56,616 nt of DNA, taken from positions 1 to 56,616 of the forward strand of contig JAURFP010000006.1 in the NCBI GenBank assembly GCA_030834275.1, in the 5' to 3' direction. Positions 18,680-26,782 of the stretch are shown here, in pieces (position 1 is the first letter of the stretch; each line of letters begins with the position of its first letter). Made by a program: the position numbers and the translations under genes. Below the pieces are notes generated by a model, which saw only the letters and a program-made list of their open reading frames with translations, ran no database searches and was not told the DNA's origin. The DNA comes from Burkholderiales bacterium (GTDB lineage: Bacteria > Pseudomonadota > Gammaproteobacteria > Burkholderiales > Eutrophovitaceae).

Positions 18680-19120
18680 ATGAATTTGGTAAGTAATAAC
18701 CTTGTGGATTTGGCTGAGAACCTCAGGGGTCTTGGGATATCTCCTACGAAGCAGCGGATAGCAATTGGCGAGGTAATATTTAGTCGAAATCAGCACATTT
18801 CTGCCGAGCAGATACTAGAAAAGGTGCAAAAAGCTGATGCTTCCGTTTCTAAAGCAACGGTTTATAACACGCTAAATCTTTTTGTAGAAAAAAAGATTGT
18901 GAGAGAGTTGATTATCGATCGATCGAAAGTATTCTATGATCCCAACACTGATTTCCATCATCACATCTACAATGTTGATACTGGAGAGATTCGAGATATA
19001 AGTGCCGAAAGCTTGAGCGTGACAGGTTTACCCGAGCTCCCGAGTGGAGTTCAGCTTGAGGGTGCGGATGTGGTAATTCGAGTTCGATCTAAGCCGGTAG
19101 AAAGTGCTGTTTCTGTTTAG
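18680..19120 (+). CDS. Fur-family transcriptional regulator (Irr/PerR-like)
   Basis: About 146 residues from the ATG at 18680; an in-frame TTG at 18665 would add five. The N-terminal winged helix (LRGLGISPTKQRIAIGEVIF, then AEQILEKVQ and SKATVYNTLNLFVEKKIV) is clearly of the Fur superfamily. The regulatory part has the metal-site HHH in DFHHHIYNVDTGEIRDI, but the following CxxC pair that holds structural zinc in Fur/PerR is absent. That pattern resembles Irr-type or other cysteine-poor Fur paralogues, which sense heme/iron or peroxide. The regulon cannot be read from the sequence. It is single, followed by an enoyl-CoA hydratase gene. Confidence 0.82.
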   Translation: MNLVSNNLVDLAENLRGLGISPTKQRIAIGEVIFSRNQHISAEQILEKVQKADASVSKATVYNTLNLFVEKKIVRELIIDRSKVFYDPNTDFHHHIYNVDTGEIRDISAESLSVTGLPELPSGVQLEGADVVIRVRSKPVESAVSV

Positions 19121-19208
19121 AAGCCTGCGATAAGCTCATTGGGTAGCTGCTCGGTATCTATCTTCAGGCTCTGTCTTTTCATTTAATTAAAAAATTTGGA
19201 GAACCCTT

Positions 19209-19991
19209 TTGGAGTATCAAAATATTATTGCGGAAATTCGCGGCAATGTCGCCCTGATAACATTAAATAGACCCAAGGCCCTAAATGCTCTGTCCCCTGA
19301 TCTGATGCGAGAGGTGGCGCATGCTGTTGATCAGTTCGAATTTGATCCGACAATAGGATGCATCGTCGTCACGGGTAGCGATAAGGCGTTCGCCGCCGGT
19401 GCTGATATAAAAGAGATGAAGACAAAGACCTACATGGATGTATACATGGGGGACTTCATCACGGCGGAATGGGAGAGAATCGCGCGCTGCAGAAAGCCGG
19501 TAATAGCGGCTGTGGCGGGTTATGCGCTTGGGGGAGGCTGCGAGCTTGCAATGATGTGTGACTTTATTTTGGCAGCTGATAATGCAAAGTTTGGGCAGCC
19601 TGAGATCAATTTGGGGATTATTCCTGGCGCAGGGGGAACTCAGAGGTTGCCACGCTTTGTCGGAAAGTCGAAGGCTATGGAGATGGCGCTGTTAGGTCAG
19701 GCACGAATGATGGACGCTCAAGAAGCAGAGCGGTGCGGATTGGTATCCAGGATTATTCCAGGTGATGGTTTGATAGATGAGGCCGTGTCTACGGGTCAAA
19801 AGATAGCAGACCTGAGCCAGCCTATCGTTATGATGGCAAAAGAATCGGTCAACCGTGCTTACGAGACAACACTAAGCGAGGGAATTAGGTTTGAGAGGAG
19901 GTTATTTCACTCTGCTTTTTCGACCGAAGACCAGAAAGAGGGAATGGCTGCTTTCGCGGAGAAACGCAAACCCGACTTCAAGCATCGCTGA
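19209..19991 (+). CDS. Enoyl-CoA hydratase (crotonase family)
   Basis: 260 residues, the standard size. Hydrates trans-2-enoyl-CoA in beta-oxidation or a catabolic side path. Oxyanion-hole segments [10 protein letters not shown] and [14 protein letters not shown] and the two catalytic glutamates, Glu112 (GCEL) and Glu132 ([11 protein letters not shown]), are all present, which favours true hydratase activity. It starts with TTG at 19209: GGAGA lies 6 bases before it, the MEYQNI opening fits the family and the next Met is at residue 33. The substrate range is unknown; PaaF/FadB1x-like members look very similar. Confidence 0.9.
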   Translation: MEYQNIIAEIRGNVALITLNRPKALNALSPDLMREVAHAVDQFEFDPTIGCIVVTGSDKAFAAGADIKEMKTKTYMDVYMGDFITAEWERIARCRKPVIAAVAGYALGGGCELAMMCDFILAADNAKFGQPEINLGIIPGAGGTQRLPRFVGKSKAMEMALLGQARMMDAQEAERCGLVSRIIPGDGLIDEAVSTGQKIADLSQPIVMMAKESVNRAYETTLSEGIRFERRLFHSAFSTEDQKEGMAAFAEKRKPDFKHR

Positions 19992-20037
19992 TCATTTTCT
20001 GTGCCTCAGCCTAGTTTAAAATGGTGAGCTTAATTTT

Positions 20038-20113
<76 letters not shown>

Positions 20114-20194
20114 TTCAAGCTTTAATTTAACTGTTTTCTCGTTTCCAGGTGTGTATTCTGGTTTCGGGGAGTGCGCACGTTTTTGGAATTCTTT

Positions 20195-20491
20195 ATGTCA
20201 AAAAAAATGATTGACGGGTTATCTCGTTGGGTGAGGGATGATTGGAAGAGTTCGCCAATCAGATTTTCTGTTGAAATATTTGCATGGTTCCTAACCATCG
20301 CATGTAGCGTGACCATGTCGCTTACGGTGCCGAACCCGCCCCTCTTGGTTTTGTACCCCATTTGGATTGTGGCTTGCATGATGTATTGTTGGGCGGCATG
20401 GACCCGTAGGAGCAGCGGAATGGTTGCAAATTATCTGCTACTCACTACGATCGATTCGGTTGGGTTGATCCGTATGGTGTTACCGCTATAG
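20195..20491 (+). CDS. Small predicted membrane protein
   Basis: 98 residues from the ATG at 20195, which has GGAA 8 bases upstream; a GTG at 20171 is in frame but less likely. After a basic N-terminus (MSKKMIDGLSRWVRDDWK) there are two to three hydrophobic segments, around FSVEIFAWFLTIACSVTMSL, LVLYPIWIVACMMYCWAAW and the tail LLLTTIDSVGLIRMVL. No family is recognised. It lies between tRNA-Thr and a Rap1a/Tai-like gene. Real-gene status rests on the coherent membrane pattern and the start site. Confidence 0.6.
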   Translation: MSKKMIDGLSRWVRDDWKSSPIRFSVEIFAWFLTIACSVTMSLTVPNPPLLVLYPIWIVACMMYCWAAWTRRSSGMVANYLLLTTIDSVGLIRMVLPL

Positions 20492-20566
20492 GCGGTGCGT
20501 TAAAATATCAAACTAATTTAATCGTCCGTGGTCACATGAAATCAAAGTTCGTTAAAGAGGTCGCTC

Positions 20567-20878
20567 GTGAAATACTTAACTACAGTTACCATTTTTTCTC
20601 TTTTAATGATGTCGTCTGCTCAGGCAGAGACGGACGGAAATGACGTGTTAGAACTAATGCAGAGGAAGTCCTCGAGACCGGCAGTGCAGCCTTATATCGA
20701 TGCTGTATGGCAAAAGTGGAATAATGGCCTTTTTTGTATCCCTGAAGAGAACATTCAGGATGCGACCTATGATGCTGTGAAAGCATTTCTTGAAAATAAC
20801 CCTGATGTTCTATTTAGACCGAGAAGGTACGTTATAACGAACGCTTTGATTCAAGCTTTCCCATGTAAAAAAGACTGA
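20567..20878 (+). CDS. Exported Rap1a/Tai-like small protein
   Basis: 103 residues with a signal peptide (MKYLTTVTIFSLLMMSSAQA). The mature part has FCIPEENI, an amphipathic helix VKAFLENNPDV, and a closing NALIQAFPCKKD with two cysteines spaced as in Rap1a/Tai-family proteins. That family includes periplasmic immunity proteins against type VI secreted amidases but also many orphans. No secretion system or effector gene is near, so an immunity role is only suggested. The start is GTG at 20567. Confidence 0.65.
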   Translation: MKYLTTVTIFSLLMMSSAQAETDGNDVLELMQRKSSRPAVQPYIDAVWQKWNNGLFCIPEENIQDATYDAVKAFLENNPDVLFRPRRYVITNALIQAFPCKKD

Positions 20879-20922
20879 CCGTCTACGCCCTAGGCGCGAG
20901 TACCCCGACCATTCTATTTTTG

Positions 20923-20949
20923 TAAGTCGCGCACTAGCGCGACTTAGTT
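20923..20949 (+). terminator. Strong hairpin, likely terminator
   Basis: A perfect 10-bp stem, TAAGTCGCGC / GCGCGACTTA, with loop ACTA, 44 bases after the Rap1a-like stop. Only GTTT follows, so the T-tract is poor and termination efficiency uncertain. The rest of the gap 20879-21141 shows nothing else I can identify. Confidence 0.6.
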
Positions 20950-21141
20950 TCATAGACTTTAAAGCTTGCGACTATTAAGTTACTTTTCGAGGATACAAGA
21001 CGAAATGCGGAGTGAGCATTCTTGTTATTTTTGGAATTGTATTACGCTCGAGCAGAGATATTGCTTTACCGTACATAATTATCGGGCTTTGCGATAGATA
21101 TGTTTTAATTACCTCGTATCAGCTCATTCGCCTTTGAATTT

Positions 21142-22287
21142 ATGAAAATAAAACATGTAAGAATTCATGTACTGAAAAGCCCTTTACGAGATCCGTTTGC
21201 TTTTTCTCAGGGGTGGGTAGCTGCAAGATCGGCCACACTAATTGAAGTAGAGACTGATAACGGGATAGTTGGCTGGGGAGAAGCCTTTGCACAAGGTCTT
21301 GAGGCACCGGAAATTGCTGCTGCGGTGATTGAGCATTCGCTGAAGCCGCTGATCATTGGGGAAGATCCGCGAGACACCGAAATTCTCTGGCATCGTATGT
21401 ATAACCGTACGCGGGATTTTGGTCGGAAGGGAACGGTTCTAGCTGCGATAAGTGCTGTTGATATTGCGCTGTGGGATTTGGTTGGGAAACACTATGGTGT
21501 ACCGATTAGCCAATTGCTGGGTGGAAGATTCCGAGAGAGTGTTCAGCCGTATGCGACAGGCTTTTATCGTTTGAAGGGGGCTGGTGAGGAAGAACGTCTT
21601 TCAGAAGAAGCTCTGAATCATTTTGATTTCGGATTTCGGGCGATGAAAGTTAAGCTGGGTTTTGGGCTACAAGACGATGTTCGAGTTATTCGAGCGATTG
21701 GGCGGGTACTCGAGGGAAAAAATGTTGAGCTCATGGTTGATACCAATCATGCCTACGGACGAGCGGAGGCATTAAGGCTTGGCTTTGTTCTAGATGAGTA
21801 TCAAATGCGATGGTATGAAGAGCCAGTCATTCCAGAAGATATAGAGGGTTACGTCGAGCTCCGGTCAAAACTAAAAACCCCGATAGCGGGGGGTGAAAAC
21901 GAACATTCAGTTTATGGTTTTTCCAAGTTAACGAAGAGCCGAGCAGTGGACATAGCGCAGCCAGACATAGGGTCATGCGGGGGAATAAGTGCATTGCGGC
22001 ATATCGCCGCATTGTGTCAGGCGGAGGGAATCGAAGTGAATCCTCATGTGTGGGGATCTGCGATTGCCCAGGCGGCATCGCTACAGGTAATTGCGGCACT
22101 GCCAGTTTGTCATCATTCGATTTTTGCACGAGAGCCTATCCTAGAATACGACCGCTCCTCTCATCCGTTTAGGAATGATTTGGTCGAGAACCCCATGCAA
22201 ATTGGCCCAAATGGAAGGGTCGATATTCCAAGTGGGCCCGGGCTTGGTGTATCTGTCGTTAGGGATACGATAAAAAAATTCAGTTAA
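21142..22287 (+). CDS. Mandelate racemase / muconate-lactonizing enzyme family protein
   Basis: 381 residues of the enolase superfamily, which abstracts a proton alpha to a carboxylate with Mg2+ help. Catalytic residues match the mandelate-racemase subgroup: KVK (Lys169, Lys171), metal ligands Asp200 (VDTNH), Glu226 (EEP) and Glu252 (GGEN), plus Asp275 and His302 (NPHVWGSA), the Asp-His dyad. Such enzymes are mostly acid-sugar dehydratases (galactarate, gluconate and similar); the substrate cannot be told. The small N-terminal capping domain is complete. It is followed 12 bases later by an unrelated DUF3293 gene. Confidence 0.88.
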   Translation: MKIKHVRIHVLKSPLRDPFAFSQGWVAARSATLIEVETDNGIVGWGEAFAQGLEAPEIAAAVIEHSLKPLIIGEDPRDTEILWHRMYNRTRDFGRKGTVLAAISAVDIALWDLVGKHYGVPISQLLGGRFRESVQPYATGFYRLKGAGEEERLSEEALNHFDFGFRAMKVKLGFGLQDDVRVIRAIGRVLEGKNVELMVDTNHAYGRAEALRLGFVLDEYQMRWYEEPVIPEDIEGYVELRSKLKTPIAGGENEHSVYGFSKLTKSRAVDIAQPDIGSCGGISALRHIAALCQAEGIEVNPHVWGSAIAQAASLQVIAALPVCHHSIFAREPILEYDRSSHPFRNDLVENPMQIGPNGRVDIPSGPGLGVSVVRDTIKKFS

Positions 22288-22299
22288 TCTGGTTCCTTC

Positions 22300-22713
22300 T
22301 TGAAGAGCGAATTACTTACCGCTTACATCAATACGACCTATCGGATTTATGTGCCTGAAGGCTTTGTGGATGTAAGGATTAGTCTTCCAACGCCTGGCTT
22401 ACAGCGAATCCTCCGTCTACATAAAACTCATACATGGGCAGTTCTGACTGCTTGTAATCCTTTATCTAAGCGTTTGCCAAATAATAAAAATTTATCGTTG
22501 TCAGTTTTGCTTGAGCGTCATATCCAAAGGCTCAATTTGCCCTGTTACCGAGCGGCCGGCATCCCCGATAGATCAGACTGGGAGAGTGAGTCGAGTATTT
22601 TTGTATGCGATCTGAGTATGAAGATGGCGTTTTGTATAGCGAATCGCTTTAATCAAAATGCATTTGTCTTTGGACGGACCCATAGGAGCTCAGAGTTAAT
22701 TTGGGTACGTTGA
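22300..22713 (+). CDS. DUF3293 protein
   Basis: 137 residues starting at TTG 22300. The pattern TYRIYVPEG, WAVLTACNPLSKRLPNNKN and AFVFGRTHRSSELIWV matches the DUF3293 family of small soluble proteins with no established function. No signal peptide or membrane segment. It follows the racemase-family gene after 12 bases and converges on the flavoprotein gene at 22733. No clear ribosome-binding site precedes the TTG, which fits translation coupled to the gene before it. Confidence 0.72.
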   Translation: MKSELLTAYINTTYRIYVPEGFVDVRISLPTPGLQRILRLHKTHTWAVLTACNPLSKRLPNNKNLSLSVLLERHIQRLNLPCYRAAGIPDRSDWESESSIFVCDLSMKMAFCIANRFNQNAFVFGRTHRSSELIWVR

Positions 22714-22732
22714 TTCGTTAAGTGCCACGTGA

Positions 22733-23870
22733 TTATTGGTACCGGCGCATAAATCTTTTATCTATTAGATTCTTCCAAAACCAGACGAATGCGCCACTCG
22801 CATAGAAAACTCCTCTCGACGCCACAGCTTTTTTAATGCCTAAACTGATGAGCGCCAAAGCTCTCCTTTGCGGCTGAAATTTACTCAAGCTTTTGCCTTT
22901 GATGAGTGACTGAATGTTCTTAAATAATAGTGGACCTTGCTTTACGGCATAGACCCCGGACTTCGGGTATTTTCTCTCGAGGATGCTCCCGATATCTCCC
23001 ACAGCAAAAATATTCTTAAAACCTAGCGCCAATAAATTTTCATCTGTGAGGATGAACCCTGAACGATCAATCAAAAAAGCCACAGGCCTTTGGCCAATCT
23101 GGGGCAGATGCGCCCGTTCCCAGAATAGTGAAGTGGGATACAGTCGTTCCATGACTTTCGGTAACGATTGAGTTTTCGCAGATTTCGGTAACTCGCGCGT
23201 TAGTTAAAATGGTTACGCCAGATTGATAAAGATATCTACGGACTCGTCGTCGAACTGCAAGTGAGTGTTCTAGCAAAATATCTGAGCGATCGGTTATCAG
23301 TGTGAGTTTTACATTCGCTATTTTTGCGTGGAGCAACCTGTAGTGAATTGCTAAAAGTAGCTCTACGCTGGCTGCGCCTCCTCCAACCGCGGTTATGCAA
23401 CTCGTAAAGCTATTGGGTTTCCCATGAAGCATTTTTTCAAAAGTGTCAAATTCCTCCATCAAACGATTAATGGGTTTGACCGGGGTGGACCATGTTTCTG
23501 CGCCTGGAACGGCCTTAGCGTTCGGTATCGAGCCTGTGTCGATCGATGCGATATCAAAATTGATTTCAGTACCGGAATTGGTAACGACAAAAGATGTCTC
23601 CGGATATATTTTTTCAACTTTTCCAAGAATGAAGTTAGTATGTGATTTCTTACACAGAGTCTCAAGGTCTATATGGCACTCGTCTATTGAGTAGTGCCCT
23701 GCTATCAGGCCGGGAACCATGCCGGAGTATGCGGTTTGATGGGATTCGCTAACGAGAGTAACTTCGGCACCTGGGATTGGTGCCAGCCCATATTTCCTTA
23801 CAACTTCAACGTGACTATGGCCACCGCCAATAAGAAGTATTTTTTTCACTGAGCTATTTCTAGTTTTCAC
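22733..23870 (-). pseudogene. TIGR03169-type FAD/NAD(P) oxidoreductase, frameshifted
   Basis: A flavoprotein of the NDH-2-like family that in other bacteria occurs N-terminal to selenide water dikinase SelD. The first frame (23870 to 23067) has the FAD dinucleotide fold KILLIGGGHSHVEVV, YSGMVPGLIAGHY and TPVKPI, and ends at DWPKACGFFD. Homology resumes in another frame (about 23075 down to 22733) with LIDRSGFILTDENLLALG, AVGDIGSI, GVYAVKQGP, ASRG and RFMRRY, the expected C-terminus. The switch falls at a run of six Ts (23073-23078 as As on the plus strand); five Ts would restore one frame. So either one base is inserted, truly or by error, or a +1 slip occurs. It is last in the arsS operon and overlaps the DUF3047 gene by 11 bases. 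Confidence 0.85.
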
Positions 23871-24591
23871 CTTGCAAAGTTACGTCACCATACCAGGCTA
23901 TGGATACGGCGTTAGTATTATCACTATCAGATGACAATACTATTCCAGAAATTTGGGGCGCTGGCATTTCGAAGGCTTTTTCAAAGTCGCTGAGAATGTT
24001 TCGCTCCTCCTGAGCCCATAATCCAACATTATCAGCGCTCGACCGTAAAACAATCATTCGAACTCGATCGGTAAAAGCATTCCATGACTGCGTATTCTTT
24101 TGTTCTTTATGTGACCAAACATAGCAAAGTGCTGCGCTTGGTACTTGGTCCCCAAAGATATATCTAGCGAGCTTTAATTTTGCCCTATCTATAAAACGGA
24201 GTTCGTCTTCATTAATATTAAAGAGCACATAAACTCGAGCCGGAAAATCGTCTCCACTTTTTGAGCGGATGTCAGATCGCAAGTTCGTTTCGGTGATCCG
24301 CCATTTCCACCGAAGAATGGGGAACTTCGCGAGCTCAATTTCTAGTTGTCTCCCCAAGCCCGATATCGAGTTATCTGCTGTCGCTTTTAGAACAGTGGTA
24401 TCTCCATCCCTAACAAGCACGTATCTCGTACTATTTTTCTTTTTTGCGAATACAACCGGTTGCCAAATGAGTCGTGGGTCTTTTTCAATACTATGTTGCG
24501 AAAAATTGAAGACTGATATCTCCTCAGCGAGAGCCAAACGGCAAGTTGAACCTAAGGAAACTAGAAAAATAAAAATTGTGATCCTTAACAT
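23860..24591 (-). CDS. DUF3047 exported protein
   Basis: About 243 residues from the ATG at 24591, with a signal peptide (MLRITIFIFLVSLGSTCRLALA). The pattern of SGLGRQLEIEL, LRWKWRI, DFPARVYVLF, ALCYVWSHKEQ and the closing VSIAWYGDVTLQ is that of DUF3047, a periplasmic beta-rich protein with no established activity. It starts 1 base after the stop of the TIGR04282 gene and overlaps the next flavoprotein gene, so it belongs to the arsS operon. Its repeated presence near such genes is known to me from other genomes, but a biochemical role is not. Confidence 0.8.
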   Translation of the reverse strand: MLRITIFIFLVSLGSTCRLALAEEISVFNFSQHSIEKDPRLIWQPVVFAKKKNSTRYVLVRDGDTTVLKATADNSISGLGRQLEIELAKFPILRWKWRITETNLRSDIRSKSGDDFPARVYVLFNINEDELRFIDRAKLKLARYIFGDQVPSAALCYVWSHKEQKNTQSWNAFTDRVRMIVLRSSADNVGLWAQEERNILSDFEKAFEMPAPQISGIVLSSDSDNTNAVSIAWYGDVTLQGEN

Positions 24592-24592
24592 C

Positions 24593-25246
24593 TTAATTTT
24601 CCGCTCTGTGCCAATCAAATATTTTGAGTTTTGGGATATGCTCTAAATCGGACTCTCTATCAATATCCTGGAGGGGTGTCAGTAAACGATAAGATTTGTT
24701 ATGAAGAATTAAATTTTCCTCAATTTTTTTCATAACATCAGGGGATCCCCACTTTACGCCGCGAAAAATGGCCTCTTTTATTTCAGTTGCTCCTATGAGC
24801 ACGAACCCACCGTCTGTTGCCGGAATGAATGTATACGGATACCCTGCTGTTAGGATGTCAAACGCTTGTTTCAAATGTTTGGTGGTTATAGCGGGACAAT
24901 CACTGCCTACTAAGACGATGTTCTCATAATTTAACAATCCTTCCTTAATCGCAGCAAACATACGGTCGCCGAGATCTTCGCCTGTTTGTTGTTTTGTTGT
25001 GAAATGAAGCTCTTTAAGTTTCTCGAAGTAAGGATGGGATTTTGCGGGCGTATACCAAATTTCAATATCGGTATTTGGGAGCGAGTCGCTCACACTGAGA
25101 ATATGTTCGAACATTGAAATATGTAATTCTGTTGCTTTTTCAGCTCCGATTTCCCGAGCCAAGCGAGTCTTTACGTTGCCTGGAATAGGCGCTTTGGTAA
25201 AAATTTGTATGAGCTGTTTCGGCTTCGATAATGATTCGTTTTTCAT
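24593..25246 (-). CDS. TIGR04282-type glycosyl/nucleotidyltransferase (arsenosugar cluster)
   Basis: 217 residues from the ATG at 25246, which overlaps the previous stop codon by one base (TAATG), so translation is coupled. The fold is CofC/GT-A like: IFTKAPIPGNVKTRLAREIG at the nucleotide site, VGSDCPAI as the metal-binding motif, ATDGGFVLIG, and a closing DIDRESDLE. The family was first named 'rSAM/selenodomain-associated transferase 1' and is now listed with arsenosugar biosynthesis. It probably activates or transfers a sugar moiety, but its substrate has not been settled to my knowledge. Cytosolic; no membrane segment. Confidence 0.85.
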   Translation of the reverse strand: MKNESLSKPKQLIQIFTKAPIPGNVKTRLAREIGAEKATELHISMFEHILSVSDSLPNTDIEIWYTPAKSHPYFEKLKELHFTTKQQTGEDLGDRMFAAIKEGLLNYENIVLVGSDCPAITTKHLKQAFDILTAGYPYTFIPATDGGFVLIGATEIKEAIFRGVKWGSPDVMKKIEENLILHNKSYRLLTPLQDIDRESDLEHIPKLKIFDWHRAEN

Positions 25247-25947
25247 TACTTGTTTTTGTAGTATTTTTTTTCGAGCCATATCGAGTTGGCCCCGAGAGCG
25301 AAAAGCGCTCTTAGCGTCCACATCGTCAATACAGTACGCACGATGCCATTAGCTTCCCATTTTCGCGAGGAGGTTAGGAGTGGATCGTTTATTCTTTTTG
25401 GTAAAGCGATTTTTTTTAAACGTTTTGAAATGGCGATGTCTTCCATCAAGGCAAGATCATGGTAACCGCCAATCGTATGAAAGATCTCACGGGAAATAAA
25501 AATACCATGGTCGCCGGTAATAATGTGCGTTAAGCGAGACCTCAGGTTCATAAAGAACTCGACGATACGAAGTCCTAAACGGTCGCCCGATAGTTTAACT
25601 TTGAAGTAACCCCAGATTTGCTGTCTCGCAGACCGAGTTATGAGTTGATCGAAATTTTCAGGTGGAGTTGAATCTGAGTGTAAAAACCAAAGAACATCAC
25701 CTGTCGCTTGTTTGGCGCCCGCGTTCATCTGTCGTGCTCGGCCCTTTTTACTGGAGATTACTGTTACGTCGAGTGAGGTTGCTACCTTAATGGTCTCATC
25801 CGAACTGCCTCCATCTACGACAATAATTTCTATGTTTGTTCTTGAGTATTTTTTAAGGTGCGAGAGTAGGGGGGCTATCGTCTCTTCCTCATTCAGCGTG
25901 GGAATGATAATCGAAAGAATCGGAGATGACACGAAGGTTGTTGTCAA
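25246..25947 (-). CDS. TIGR04283-type glycosyltransferase 2 (arsenosugar cluster)
   Basis: A GT2-family glycosyltransferase of 233 residues. Motifs: SIIIPTLNEEETI, VDGGSSD, GRARQMNAG and LHSDS (the DxD-like metal site), then GDHGIFISR and GGYHDLALMED near the acceptor site. Family name 'rSAM/selenodomain-associated transferase 2', now grouped with arsenosugar biosynthesis. The start is TTG at 25947 (a GTG at 25932 is also in frame), 2 bases after the DUF547 stop. A hydrophobic C-terminal helix (TVLTMWTLRALFALGAN) suggests membrane association. Works presumably with the TIGR04282 protein encoded next. Confidence 0.86.
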   Translation of the reverse strand: MTTTFVSSPILSIIIPTLNEEETIAPLLSHLKKYSRTNIEIIVVDGGSSDETIKVATSLDVTVISSKKGRARQMNAGAKQATGDVLWFLHSDSTPPENFDQLITRSARQQIWGYFKVKLSGDRLGLRIVEFFMNLRSRLTHIITGDHGIFISREIFHTIGGYHDLALMEDIAISKRLKKIALPKRINDPLLTSSRKWEANGIVRTVLTMWTLRALFALGANSIWLEKKYYKNK

Positions 25948-25949
25948 AC

Positions 25950-26750
25950 TTAATGTTCTAGCCGATTAAGGCCCCAGTCGTAGTCAAGAAATTTAATATC
26001 TGGATCCTGACCGTCAATCGTGTTCTTTTGATCGGTGTTGCTTGCTAACGATGATTGGTTTTTTCGTAGCCAATTAAGCAAACTCCCTGTATTTTTAACG
26101 AAATCGCTTTCATACCAATCGAATATCTTGGAGACGAAGATTGTATTTTTTTCTATTCGGTTTCGGGATTTGTCTGAAAGGAATCGCGAAACACCATCAT
26201 CTAGTTGTGCGTTAAGTTTATCAGCTGTAAAAGCCTCATCGCGAAGAGCTGGACAACCTTTCGATGCGCAATTGACTGCCATGTGGATGCGAGGATCATC
26301 GAATCGCCCCGGTTGTCTGATCAATTCGTGCTCTATGTAGTCGAGACTGACTGTTTTTCCAAATAATGTAAATATCTTTTGTTTCCAGGGGCTTTTAAAT
26401 AACGTTCCTAGGTCTTTTATTGATTTGATATGTCCGTGTTCGTTTGCCACCCAGCTCAGCGTATAGGCGTTGTAGGCATTAATGAGAAATGCCAGCTGTT
26501 GATGTTTTGAGAATCTATTAAATTCTGCATAAGTTACCCTCTTTAGTTGATCAAGATAACGTTGTAAAGGTTCTTTATGTTGCGAAAGTGATTCATAGTC
26601 AACAGCTGTTTCGTGGGAATTTATCCAGCGTACATGCTGTTGAAGTATTTGAGTAAATTGTGAATGTTGGTGGTCGAATGGTTCTGCGTTCGCATTCGAG
26701 CAGAGGAAATTGATAAGAAATATAAAAGATAGAGTTATGCGCTTCATCAT
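25950..26750 (-). CDS. DUF547 exported protein
   Basis: 266 residues with a signal peptide (MKRITLSFIFLINFLCSNANA after the first Met). The DUF547 core is plain: KHQQLAFLINAYNAYTLSWV, RFDDPRIHMAVNCASKGCPAL, and a late FDWYESDF. The fold resembles papain-like/glutaredoxin-like proteins in databases but no activity is established. The CxxxxC pair in NCASKGCP could be redox-active; that is inference. Likely periplasmic. It lies between the VTT-flavoprotein fusion and the TIGR04283 gene with gaps of 32 and 2 bases, inside the arsS operon. Confidence 0.85.
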   Translation of the reverse strand: MMKRITLSFIFLINFLCSNANAEPFDHQHSQFTQILQQHVRWINSHETAVDYESLSQHKEPLQRYLDQLKRVTYAEFNRFSKHQQLAFLINAYNAYTLSWVANEHGHIKSIKDLGTLFKSPWKQKIFTLFGKTVSLDYIEHELIRQPGRFDDPRIHMAVNCASKGCPALRDEAFTADKLNAQLDDGVSRFLSDKSRNRIEKNTIFVSKIFDWYESDFVKNTGSLLNWLRKNQSSLASNTDQKNTIDGQDPDIKFLDYDWGLNRLEH

Positions 26751-26782
26751 TGTGGATCGAAAAAATGTTTTGTTAGCGCAGG

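Noticed and set aside
22733-23152. An independent 139-residue gene
   Set aside because: It is the C-terminal end of the TIGR03169 flavoprotein after the frameshift.
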